Of a stretch of DNA of 64,000 nucleotides, positions 12,208-23,187 are shown piece after piece. A program made the translations under genes and the position numbers. Every line of letters begins with the position of its first letter. Within the stretch, counting starts at the first letter, position 1. Where the stretch lies: the NCBI GenBank assembly GCA_963682055.1, contig OY821747.1, positions 16,108,258 to 16,172,257 on the forward strand, read 5' to 3'. Source of the DNA: Primula veris (taxonomy: Eukaryota; Streptophyta; Magnoliopsida; Ericales; Primulaceae). A model generated the notes under the pieces. That model did no database searches. It was not told the origin of the DNA and saw nothing but the letters and a program-made list of their open reading frames with translations.

Positions 12208-13000
12208 TTTCACTTCTATATTTATTTTACCGATTTGCAAAGTATGTATTAATAATGTATTTGCGAAAGTTAGTAAGATAACATTTCAAGAAAGTATAAA
12301 AAAATGATGTCGTATGACAGTTGAAAAAATAAAGTGTTGTGTCGACGATGCTATGTAGAAGATTGGAAATCATTCGACACAAGTTCTTAGTTAACTTGCG
12401 TTTTGGAATTATATTAATAGTTTCTTAAACTGTACTAAGAAATTCTCATTATATTTTTTAGATTTACATGCATAAAGTGGGATCTTTTCGGTCGAAGCGA
12501 AGGAAGAAGACGGTTTTATGTAATTGGAATTATGATCTCTTTTTAATCTCTGTTGTGCTTGTTGTACGGGTTCAAAGATGACTAGTATTTTTGGTATTTA
12601 ATATGATTTAGGGATGTAATCTTATGTGTTCATGAAGTTTTTGATTAGATTGTTGTTTAACCTTGCTTGATGGTCATTGTTGAAAATTAATACACTTGTT
12701 CCGTTTGATCAATTTCTCTATTTATACTAGCATTGCAAAATTGTTTTTTTCATAAATCGCAAGATTGTTATCGTATTGTGTTGTGTTCAACTGTTAAAAT
12801 AATATTTCTTTTTGTTTCTTTAAGAAACAAGATTGTTTGGCTGCATCAAGTAGCAAGTGAGCATTTTGTAATATGAATAGAAAACCCATCAGAAAGTGTG
12901 TAACAAGTGAAAATTTTGGTTGCATCAGGCAGAAGTTTATTTTTTAGAAATTGTGTTACCTAGAAATTTATTCAAACTTCATGTCGGGATTAACACATCT
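12208..13000. other. spacer between hAT transposase and candidate terminus
   Basis: AT-rich sequence with no frame or repeat recognised. It may be the 3' untranslated and subterminal part of the hAT element. Confidence 0.35.
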
Positions 13001-13154
13001 CGACCCTGCAGAATCCTGACTTTTCGGGATACGGAATGGTCGGGACTCGATTCTATCGGGACATGATCGAAAATATTTTTACTCCTGAAATCTATGGGAT
13101 CGGGATACCGGTTGGGTTACTACGGGTCGGGTCTCGACCCTAACCCAGCCCCTA
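13001..13154. mobile_element. candidate hAT terminus with GC-rich subterminal repeats
   Basis: A GC-rich block with several CGGGA/TCCCG and GGGTCGGG words ends CCCAGCCCCTA at 13154. On the other strand it begins TAGGGGCTGGG, close to the ends of the complete hAT insertion at 18027-18911 (TATGGGTGGGA and TAAGGCTGGGA). It lies 0.95 kb after the hAT transposase remnant and is probably its 3' end. No matching 5' end was found upstream, so the element is incomplete or rearranged. Confidence 0.55.
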
Positions 13155-13449
13155 CTTTCGTTAGCGTCAAGTATTTTAACATAATTTTTTTAAAAAAATA
13201 ATTTAAAAACAAACAAATACTAAGACAATAAAATACTTCATTTTTGATAGCCCGAGTCTTACGACTTGTGAATGTGAAACACACACTTATTCAATGCATA
13301 AAAAAATACTGGTAGAATAAAGAATTAATGGAAAACACATTTGCAATATGAAACAAATAAGCAATAGTTGAGATAAGAAACAAATTTAGTACTTGACAAA
13401 ATGTTTAAAAACTTATAAAGTTAACCTTAATTTTCAGAATGGCTCATAA

Positions 13450-15760
13450 AGCATAAATTTTTAAATCTTTGTAATTATTCTTGGAGAAGAGTTCTCAAAA
13501 TCATGATTCGTCGTTTTTCCAAGTAATCCATTTGGGGTTTATTGGCGGCAACGATAGATTATGACACGGTGATAGGTGAACAAAATGTTTGTCATTAACA
13601 TGACCGGTAAATATTATTTACGGGTATTGGGAGGGGAGGGGGTGCGTCAAGGAATAAATGTCCGTGAATCTCGAGAAAGAACAACAAACACGACATTGTA
13701 AGCGGATGAAACAAGTTACCCAATATTTTAAACCAATTTTATTGCAAGCAACCACTAGTTGCAGAAAAAAGTAAACCATAATAGGACTTAGAAAATTCAT
13801 CTTCTTCAAACATTGTCCTCTACACATCGGGGTATTCGAATAGCTCGTTAAAAGTTATATTCGTACACGAAGCCAATTATTCTCTCCAGGTAACAAATTT
13901 AACAACTTTGATATTGCACGGAACCCACAATATCCATCACATTCGACTTCACTTACACCATTTATTAATTTATGCATTAGTGAGGGGAATTCAGCAAAGT
14001 AGCCAAGTGGGTTGGGTGAATCGGAAGAAATTTCATTTTGATTTTTTTCATGAAAGGACTGTGTTTTCTTCTATGGAACTCGAGGGACAGTATGTATATA
14101 CGAACTATTTCTCGTTGTGAATGCACGTCCATTGACATGTCAAATGCAGAGGTCCGTATGCATGGATGTTTCATGTTTTTTTATTTGTTGAAGGTCTTTC
14201 ACGACCTTATATTTTTGGTTGAGGTTCTACAATCGGGGTTGTAGAAGAGTCATATGCCTTTCTCATTTTTCGTACTATATGTGCCTGGTTAAATTTATTA
14301 CAGTTTTGAAATGCACTCACAAATTTATCCAAACAATTTAAACACTTGTGTAATGAATTTGAACATGAAATATCAATTTTTATTCAGAATGCATCAATCC
14401 CGTCAAACGGAATAGCAATATCTCTAGAGATATACACTTGCATCTCGTGTGCACAAGGTAGTGTGTGGCTCACTCTGAGTCGTTATCCATAATACTCAAC
14501 ACCATTTGAAGCAATATCGTTGCACCGATTTATAGCTTCTTAATTGTCGGAATATTAGATCTCGATGTGCATGTTGCACAAAATTATGACTTTTCTCCAA
14601 ATTTTAGTTTTATTTTTGTAAACTCGGAGTCAATCATTTCGTCAATGCAATGGAATACTGTTGCAAGATTGCACATCGAACTACAAATATATCTTTTCAA
14701 TTTTGATTGTTGTGCTATAGTTCTATTTGTTGCTTTCCGTAATGCATACATTGATTAGTCCAAAATGCAAAAACAATTACCTTACAATTATCAAGCAATT
14801 CCCCTATAAATTTCAATACTATAGGATATCTCTTGTACCCATTAACTTTTAGTTGTATGTTCGTATGATACTCTTCAAGTGTGTTGAAATTGACAATCAT
14901 TTCCACAGTATCTTGAAAGCCTTCCTCGCACTACCAAGTGTACTCTTACAATTTACTTTGACATTAATAGATATGTGGCATTTACACAACAACGCATCCA
15001 CATAAAAAAAAAAATAGAATGTTGATTGCTTGCATAATGGAAATATCATTTTCTGTCATAATGCTCTTGGTTCTAAAATTGATAATCAATTGCTGGACCT
15101 TAGATGTACGAGCATAATCAAAAACATGAATCTTACTATGAGCATTATTAATTGTCTTGAGAGTAGACTAATTTTGGAGATTTACTTTTTTAATGGCAAC
15201 CAATATTTCAGTAGGCTTACAATGATTAAGAGATATGGTTTTCACTATCTCTCATTCACGTTTTGTAAGTCTACCAATATAATCATGACCTTTTTTCATA
15301 ATTTAAAGTTTGATGGTTGTGAACTCCATTAACAACCTCTATCATCCAAAGATTATTGTGCATAAACCTTACAAACGAAATGGACAAATGAATTTTTTTG
15401 TATACTTGTATTTTTTTAAAAAGTATTTGAAGAAGAGGCCTCTAGGGACTACCTCTATCACAATCAATGTATAATCTCGGCGTTGAAAATAAACTTCTCA
15501 AATTAGAGCTTTCATTTACTAAAATAAAACCTAAATTACGTGAATCGATTCCTGACGATGTTCAAAAAGCTAAAATAATTTACGAGACAAATAAATTATT
15601 GTAACTAGTCATAAACATAGCAGTGACATAAAAAATAAAAGTAAAAATTTCAACGTAAAAACATACCAAATTTGTTTGAAAATGGCTAGTATAATGAGGG
15701 TAATTATTATCTTATTCATCTGAATAATCGGGCATACGTAAATATTCGCCCAAAGGTAGG
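13450..15760 (-). pseudogene. MULE (Mutator-like) transposase remnant, heavily decayed
   Basis: Read on the minus strand in shifting frames, the parts of a MULE/FAR1-type transposase come in order. A zinc-chelating N-terminal part has TKKFICPFRL and NGVHNHQTLNYE (15330-15480). A following piece reads DYIGRLTKRE, then CKPTEILVAIKK (15160-15290). LLCKCHISINVK comes next (about 14970). At 14745-14850 there are YPIVLKFIGE and FAFWTNQCMHYGK, matching the family's WT-MH-GN block. A SWIM-like zinc region is at 14400-14560. Many stops and frameshifts separate them. N-terminal matches reach about 15,600; the 13.4-13.9 kb end is poorly defined. Terminal inverted repeats were not found. Confidence 0.72.
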
Positions 15761-16690
15761 AAATTATTTTTCATATAAAAAATCAACCTTAGAAATATAA
15801 AATTGAAATGATATAAATGACTTTGAATATAGGTTTGTGAGAAAACAAGTTTTGAGACTTTTGATATACGCAAATAAGTTTGTGAGAAACCTATGAATGT
15901 AGGTTAGTTTCCTCTCTTTTTATAGAAGCGAACTATATCTTATTTTATGTAATTACCCATATTGGGTATGCATCCCAGATGTTATGTTTTTTTAAAATTG
16001 ACGATCATTAACAATCCATGTTAGTTTGAGTTTCTCATCACCGTGTAAAAAAGTATGGGAAGGGCCAACGTATTGAGGGTGGGGCCAAGGGGATGGGAAG
16101 GCAGGACTGGGCGTTGTCTGGTCGAAGGTTCAACCTGTGTTTTTTTTTAAACATGAGTCAAAAATGTGTTTCTTATATGGTTCGAGTTCCACTGGTCTGC
16201 ATAAAGCAACATCCTAAAAATAGAGCTTCATACCTAAATAAAGAATCATAACATTACTTAGAGTCCTTTTTTAATACAATATTCTACTAGTTGGTAAGGT
16301 AATTTTCTGAAGGTAAGAAGGAAAAAAGATTACATATTAAAAAAATCAGAAAAGTTGAACAAACATAATGAATGTTTCATTGCCTTTCGATTTGATGCAT
16401 CAACGGATCAAACGATTGATATAATTTGATTTGTGTGTATTGGTTCTTTTGTTCAATCGGTCATACAATCATATGTTGTTAATCTAACGGTCTTATGAAA
16501 CATTCCGCCTAACTGTATTATTTTCTCCATTCAACAATCTCGAATCCGCATATTGTTGGTGTAATGATGAATTAGGTTTTAGAAAACACGAAAACACTTT
16601 ATACTTGGATAAAGTGTTTTGGCTGCGTAATTTACTAAACATTTATCATTAGAATTCTATTACGCTAATTTGCTATATATACATTTGTAC
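15761..16690. other. spacer, no gene
   Basis: No coding frame recognised. A small hairpin with arms AAAACACTTTAT and ATAAAGTGTTTT lies at about 16588-16620. The left part may be the leader of the MULE remnant; the right part adjoins the copia element, but no 5' LTR is recognisable. Confidence 0.35.
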
Positions 16691-18026
16691 TTGTCTTGGT
16701 TGCAAGCAACAGACTACCGAGACTTGTTAATTTAGTAGATAATGTGTTTAATAAAAATGAAACTAATAGTACTTGGATTTTAGATAGTGGAGCCAATGAA
16801 CATATGATTAATTCTCTTTCTTATTTTTTAGAGTATAGAAAAAGTCATGTTACTTATGTTAATTTACCAAATGGTCATACACCAAGTGTAACTCATATAG
16901 AAACTATGATTTTTCAAACTGGTTTAGTGTTATATAATGTTCAATATATGTACCATCTTTTAACTGTACCATCAGTAAATTGACTAAGGATATTTCATGT
17001 ATAGTTAAATTTGAGTCAGAAATCAGTTTTATTCAGGATCATGGCTCCTTAAAGATGATTGGTAGAGCAGCTGAGAAGAATGGTATTTGTGTTTTTCAAG
17101 ACCCTATTGTACTTGTTTCAAGTGTGTATGGTGTGTCTGCTATTTTTTCTAATAAGCCAGTTTCTGCTTGTAATGGTTTTTCTTCTAATAAGCCATCAGT
17201 TTGACATTTTAGGTTAGATCATCCAAGTCAGTCAGCCTTAAAACTTGCTATTAATGGTGTAAACAGAGATTCTGGTATTGTGTGTGATACTTGTCATTTA
17301 GCAAAGCATCATAGATCTTCTTTTCCTAATAGTACTACTAATAATAATTGTGCTTTTGAGTTGATTCATTGTGATTTATGAGGGCCATATGATGTAGGTA
17401 CTTAAAAGGGTCATAATTCTTTTTTAACTATAGTAGATGATTATACTAGATGTACTTGGATTTTCTTGCTCAAAAGTAAGTCTGATACTGCTGTTATTAT
17501 TCCACATTTCATAATATGATTAAGACTCGGTTTGAAGCTACTTTAAAAATACTAAGATCTGACAATGGTAATGAGTTTAACTTATGTGATTTTTATCTTA
17601 ATAATGATATTATTCATCAAACCTGTTGTGTTGATACACCACAGTAAAATGGTATAGTTGAGAGAAAGTATCAACACTTACTTAATGTAGCAAGAGCTTT
17701 GAGATTTCATTCTATGTTGCATTTACATTTTTGGGGAGATTGTATATTTGACTACAACATATATAATAAATAGGTTACCTACTCCTATGTTAAATAATAA
17801 ATCATCATATGAAATTCTATATAATAAAAACCCACTTATAATCATTTAAAATCTTTTGGTTGTCTTTTCTTTGCTATTACGTCTTAAATTTGACGCAAGG
17901 GAAAGAAAATGCGTTCTAGTTGGGTATGGTACAAGTATAAAAGGCTACAAATTGTATGATTTAAGTGCTCATGAAATTTTATTATCAAGGAATGTTATTT
18001 TTTATGAGCATATTATGCCTTTTAAT

Positions 18027-18911
18027 TATGGGTGGGATCGGGTCGGGACCCGACCCGAAATCCATCAACCCGAATCCCGACCCGATAAGGATCGGGAATC
18101 ACTTTTTACTCTCGATCCCGAACCCGACAATTCGGATACCCGATAGTTCGGGTACCCGGCGGGTCAGGATGGGATAATCCCGACACATTTTTATAATAAA
18201 CCGAGAATGCAAGAATTTTAATAAAAAATACCAATAACATGTTAAAAATGCGAAAAGAAAATAAATGAAAAGATGTATAAACGACAAGTTGAAACCGCAT
18301 GTACATTACTTAAAATGATGAACACATAAAGTTCAAAATTGAGAAACAAGTATCATATATAAACGCAGAAAGTATAATTTAATGATAAATAGTATAAGTA
18401 TACTTTTTTTATTAAAGATTCGCCAATGCATAAAAGTACAACACATGATATAGTAATGTCAGGGTATAGTAGAATACAACGTGAATAAATAATGTAACAC
18501 CTTTCAAATCAGTCCCCTCTCACCTGTTTGGTTTATAATCTTAAACAATATACATCAATAAATATATTTCATATTTACTAGTACAATTGTACAAATCTAC
18601 ATTCACCCTGGCTTCTTTCCTTTAAAAACAGTATAAGAACGTCAATTTCTATATGTATATATACTTTTTGAATTAGAGTTGAAGGAGAAAAGATGAAATT
18701 TAATATGTTGAATTAGAAATATAGGTATATATATAATATAAATAGTTAAAATTTAAATATATTAATTATACTTCGGGTACCTTCCGTTATTAAAAATCAA
18801 ACTCGATCCCGATCCCGAAAGTGATCGGGTCGGGAGAATATCCGACAGAATCGGGTCGGGATTGGTTTGGGTCGGGGAAGTTTCGGGTGGCGGGGATTTT
18901 TCCCAGCCTTA
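18027..18911. mobile_element. non-autonomous hAT element inserted in the copia element
   Basis: Ends are TATGGGTGGGA on the left and, on the other strand, TAAGGCTGGGA on the right: an imperfect 11-bp terminal inverted repeat. The flanks are a perfect 8-bp duplication, CTTTTAAT, at 18019-18026 and 18912-18919, the size made by hAT transposases. Both ends carry GC-rich subterminal blocks full of GATCGGGTCGGG/CCCGACCCGA words, while the middle is AT-rich. No transposase is encoded. Reading frames that cross the left border are copia sequence running into the insert. Confidence 0.92.
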
Positions 18912-19648
18912 CTTTTAATGATAATTTTTATTTTTCTGTTAATAAAAATATATGCCTGATATTTTTTCTAAAAATGATGTTTCTTCTAATAATGATATTT
19001 CTAATCATAATGATCATATTGTTCATGATAATCATGTTGATAAAACTGATATAGTTGTGAGAAAATCAAGAAGGAGCCATAATGCTCCGGCTTATCTAAA
19101 AGATTACCATGTTACTTCTAATAGAGTGGCTACATAAAGGTGATGTTGTTTATTCTTTATTTTCATCTGTTTGTTATGATAATATTTCTTAAAATTGTAA
19201 GTATTTTTGTTTAGCTATTTATTTTGTTATTGAGCCTAAAAGTTATAAAAAAATGTACATAACAATCCACTTTAGCAAGATGCCAGGAAAACTGAGATTA
19301 ACACTTTAGAAGAGAATAATACTTGGATAACAACATATTAGTTGCAAATGGATTTATAAGATAAAACATAAGTCTGATGAAAGTATAGAAATGTACAAAG
19401 ATAGGTTAATTGCTAAGGGATATACACAGTTAGAAGGTATTGATTATGAGGTCACTTTTTCACATGTAGCAAAAATGACCACTGTAAGAACTTTTTTAGC
19501 TATAGCAGCCTCTAAGAATTAGACTTTGTTACAAATAGATATAAATAATGCATTTCTACATGTTGAATTAGATGAAGAATTATATATGATGTTACCTCCG
19601 GTTTTCAGCAAAATAATACAAACTTAGTGTGTAAATTACAAAAATCCT

Positions 19649-19963
19649 AAAACAAACAATTTTTTTGGAAATACTTATTTTTTCTGCTAAAAATTATTAC
19701 AGATCCTAGTTGATTCAACAATTGGATTATTGGGGTTTATCGTGTTATTATTATAGGTTTTATCTTTTTAACCATAGGGATTCTTTCGGAAGCCGTATGG
19801 GATAATGAAGCATAGGGGTCATATTGGAATTAGGACCCAAAAGAAATTTGAGCATTTATTACTTAGACCATATTCGTGATTTATTTACATAGTAGAACAA
19901 ATAAAAAATGGCCCCCGGTCAATTATGTGATTGTGCCTTCTGTTGGCTTTCTTATAATTTGGG
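19649..19963 (+). pseudogene. ccsA: nuclear plastid DNA fragment: 3' half of ccsA
   Basis: The stretch reads in two or three frames as the plastid cytochrome c biogenesis protein CcsA: an AKNYYRS-like piece near 19690, then FLTIGILS, a piece matching the conserved haem-binding WGSYWNWDP region (about 19810-19845) and IYLHTRTNK (about 19880-19905), and finally the start of the last membrane segment (about 19920-19960). CcsA attaches haem to c-type cytochromes at the thylakoid; this piece is non-functional. Several differences from the expected plastid sequence look like G-to-A changes, giving stops where Trp codons stood. It splits the copia RT between CKLQKS and GLKQ. A small indel disturbs the frame. 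Identification is from memory of the gene, not a search. Confidence 0.85.
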
Positions 19964-21052
19964 TTTGAAACAATTTTCTAGACAATGGTTTAGTAAACTT
20001 GGTACAATTTTAAATACTTTTGGTTTTGATCAGTCAATTGCAGATAATTATTTGTTTACTTATAATAAAAATGGCACTTTCTTAGCATTATTAGTTTATG
20101 TTGATGATATTCAGATTGGCAGTTCTTCCACTGATCTTGTTGATCAGGTCAAAACTTTCTTAAATAATCTGTTCAAGTTGAAAGATTTGGGTATAATAAA
20201 ATGTTTTTTCAGGTCTAGAAATAGTAAGGAATAATTCTGGTATTCATGTTTGTCAAATAAAATATTCTTTAGAGTTATTAGTTGAAACATGTCAATTAGC
20301 TGCTAAGCCGTATTCTCTTTTCCCTATGTATACTACTCAAGATACCGATTTACATGAGAATATTACTCAATATATGAGAATTATTGCTAAATTGTTTTAT
20401 TTAACTATTATCAGACCTGACATTAGTTTTGCAGTTCATTCACTTAGTTAATTTTTGGCCTCACCAACTAAGCAAGGCTCATTATGCAGCAGCTATGAGA
20501 ATATTGAGATATATCCAGGTAAATCCAGCACAATATATATTCTTTTCATGCTTCATGTATTGATACTAGAAAATCAGTTACTTTAAAAGTTTTTAGTGAT
20601 TCAGATTGGGCTTCATGTATTGATACTAGAAAATCAGTTACTGGATTTTGTATTCTTAGAAGAGTCGCTTATTTCATGGAAAAATAAAAAGCAAAACACT
20701 ATTTCTATATGGCATTAGCATCTACTAACTTGTGAAATATATGGTTATTACAGATGCTTAAGGATTTTAATATTGATCATAGTCATCATGTTGTTCTTTA
20801 TACTTACAACAAATCTGCTTTAGCCCTAGCTAGCAATCCTGTTAATCATGAAAGAACAAAACATATAAAAGTAGGCTGTCATTTTATTAGGGAGAAAATT
20901 CATAATAATGTTGTTCATCTTTTGCATTTTTACTCAACTAATAATCTTGCTGTTATTTTTACTAAGGCCTTCAGAGCACCTAATTTTACAAATTTATTAC
21001 CCAAGTTGGGTGTTTTATCATTGCACAGCCCAACTTGAGGGAAGTTAGGGGT

Positions 21053-21320
21053 ATATTGAATATATGTAAATAAATATATATCATTGACTAATGTGTGACT
21101 TTGCAGATATACATGACCTAATTGAACAATGCAGCAAAGTGTGTTTCGACATATTTCAGATTAATATTAAATCTGACATATTTTGTAATATAAGGACTAA
21201 TTTGTATAAGTCTAAAACTTATATTCAGAGACTATATAAGGACTGTAAATAATGTTTTATAATTAATTAATTAATAAATAAAATTATTTTTCTACCGTTC
21301 TCTCTCTATATTTATATATA
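21053..21320 (+). repeat. probable 3' LTR of the first copia element
   Basis: It follows a purine-rich tract (TTGAGGGAAGTTAGGGG). It begins TATTGAATATATG (an expected TG start appears mutated), has TATATAAGGACTG near 21232 and AATAAA near 21272. The right end is uncertain because no partner LTR is present. Confidence 0.5.
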
Positions 21321-22770
21321 TAATGGCGAATTAGTGATTCACCTATGATCTCGATCGTACTACGTTTATTTCATCACTAGAACGTGATTTCTACATATAC
21401 CCATAACCGAAAACGGCAAGATATGGTTAGCAAACAATCCTCATCCCAAAAAGTGAGCCGACCGGTAAATGAAGACGGAACCACAATAACCAAAACCAAC
21501 TCACTCAAAATACGTCGGTTCGAATCGGGTCGGATAAGATTGACATCACTACTTTCTGCCATAATTTTTCAAGATATTCAGCAAATGAAAGGGTTAATGA
21601 TTCACTTAAAAAATAAAAGATTTGAATCAATCAAAATACTTTATAAATCATGGGTACTGTTAGTGCAAATAGCCATTAAAATACGTAATGTAGATATAAT
21701 TGGGGCCGGCCACAATGGTGGAATGAGATATTTTAGTTCAAAGCATTTTGGCAAAAGGGTATCATATGACGGAGTGCACAAGTAGTTTTAAGTGCAATAA
21801 TATACTTATGGGTAAAATGCAAATAACCTCGTCATGTTTTGGAGACTTGCAATCAAATTCTCTCATATTTACTATTTGTATTTTGTAATCATCACCGTCA
21901 CTAATAATAAAAATACTCTCCGTGAATCGTCTATCGTTGACATTTGTAATTTTGATACATGTATCATCATCGTTAAACTAAACCTTAATGACATGAACAA
22001 ATGAGAAATGAACATGCCTCACAATCAGTTTTCGTCAGTCATTCGGTTCTATCTGACACTACTTGTCCTTTGATTTTTTTTTACATGCATGTCTTACAAA
22101 TCACTTGCATACAAATTTTAAACTTTGTATCAATGAATTTTCATTTATTCCCTTGAATCTCATACACTAATATCTGTGTGTGTGACATTACCAAGTCAAA
22201 TCAGATTGGAATATGGGACGCGATCCAAAACAAGACGCAGAAATTTTTTAAATTTTTTATTTAACTTTTTTTTAATGTTAAACGGCGCCTTTTATACAAA
22301 AGGAAAAAAAAAATCAACGCACAGAACAAATACAGAGAGATACGTACAAAACAAAAAAACCCAACTTCAGAAATCACAACACGACTACAATACAAGGATG
22401 AAATACAACCCTACCACATCCACATGCAAAATGTATCGGAAACTTAATTTTATCATGTTGTAACATTTTTTATGTTTTACTATAAAAATTGTATCGTAAA
22501 AGTTTAGTTGAAGTTTTTAGTAATGTATATTTTTCACATTATTACAATTAATTTAAAATTATACAATGTTTCACTTAAACTTCTGAAATATTTCTTAAAT
22601 TTTTCCTTCTAAAAGTTAAAAAAATATGACTTCCCTCGCCGAAACGAGTTTATGAAGAAACGCAATTCTACTTAAATAGTAGAATTTAGTAAGGTTGAAT
22701 AAGTAGTAGTTTAATAAAGACACGAGACTCAATAGGGAAGAATCCTAAATACAAGGACGCTATTTCGCAT
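21321..22770. other. intergenic, upstream of the CLPTM1-like gene
   Basis: A 133-codon reading frame at 21384-21785 and a 61-codon one on the other strand have no family I recognise. Codon use and the lack of motifs give no support for a gene. No repeat family recognised. Confidence 0.4.
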
Positions 22771-22778
22771 TATAAATA
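22771..22778 (+). promoter_or_regulatory. candidate TATA box of the CLPTM1-like gene
   Basis: TATAAATA lies 145 bases before the start codon. A CT-rich leader (CTCTCTCTCTCTCTCT at about 22862-22881) follows, typical of plant 5' untranslated regions. The transcription start is not known. Confidence 0.5.
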
Positions 22779-22915
22779 TCTATATAGCCTGTAATTAATT
22801 TAACTAAAAATAGAGATAGATCGCAAACACTTTAAAAACTCAAAACACTTCTCCTTTTACCCCTCTCTCTCTCTCTCTCTAAACTTTCTCTGCGATTGAA
22901 TTAGGTCGTCGGAGT

Positions 22916-23149
22916 ATGGCGACTCCGGCGGTGGTAGCGGCGGGAGATGGCGGAAGAGGAGAGAATCCGGCGGAGGCGGCTCCGGCGGGAGGGATAGGGC
23001 AGTCGATAACAGGGATAATAAGAATAGCTGTGTTTATGTATTTCGCTTCTAAATTCTTTTCTCCTAAGCCACAACAACAACAAGGACTTAATAATCAGCC
23101 TCAGCATATTACTAATCTGTTTCATAAAGGAGAAAACATGGTCCGTCAC

Positions 23150-23187
<38 letters not shown>

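Larger units (their letters stand above)
16696..21038 (+). pseudogene. copia pol polyprotein remnant
   Basis: The protease motif is WILDSGANEHM near 16773. The pre-integrase zinc region is HFRLDHPS...CDTCHLAKHHRSSFP at about 17205-17330. Integrase core pieces include [12 protein letters not shown] (17430) and RSDNGNEF (17555). The RT has SKNxTLLQ, then [13 protein letters not shown] and the catalytic YVDD motif (LLVYVDDIQIGSS, about 20090-20125). RNase H is at 20550-21038, with SDSDWAS and the end motif HIKVGCHFIREK. In-frame stops include 17202, 17379, 17645, 19520 and 20449. A 61-bp spaced duplication of a TTCATGTATTGATACTAGAA word lies at 20553 and 20614. Confidence 0.87.
16696..21320 (+). 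mobile_element. Ty1/copia retrotransposon, 5'-truncated, with two insertions
   Basis: Protease, GAG-pre-integrase, integrase, RT and RNase H come in copia order on the plus strand, followed by a purine-rich tract (about 21035-21050) and a probable 3' LTR. Gag and a 5' LTR are absent. Two foreign blocks interrupt it: an 885-bp hAT element (18027-18911) and a plastid ccsA fragment (about 19649-19963). Numerous stops show it is long dead. Confidence 0.88.

Noticed and set aside
19908..20234. A 108-codon frame as a gene starting [11 protein letters not shown]
   Set aside because: Its first part is out-of-frame ccsA sequence and the rest is copia RT; it is a fusion by insertion, not a gene start.
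21384..21785. 133-codon frame as a gene
   Set aside because: No recognisable domain, and stops or frames on the other strand overlap it equally well.
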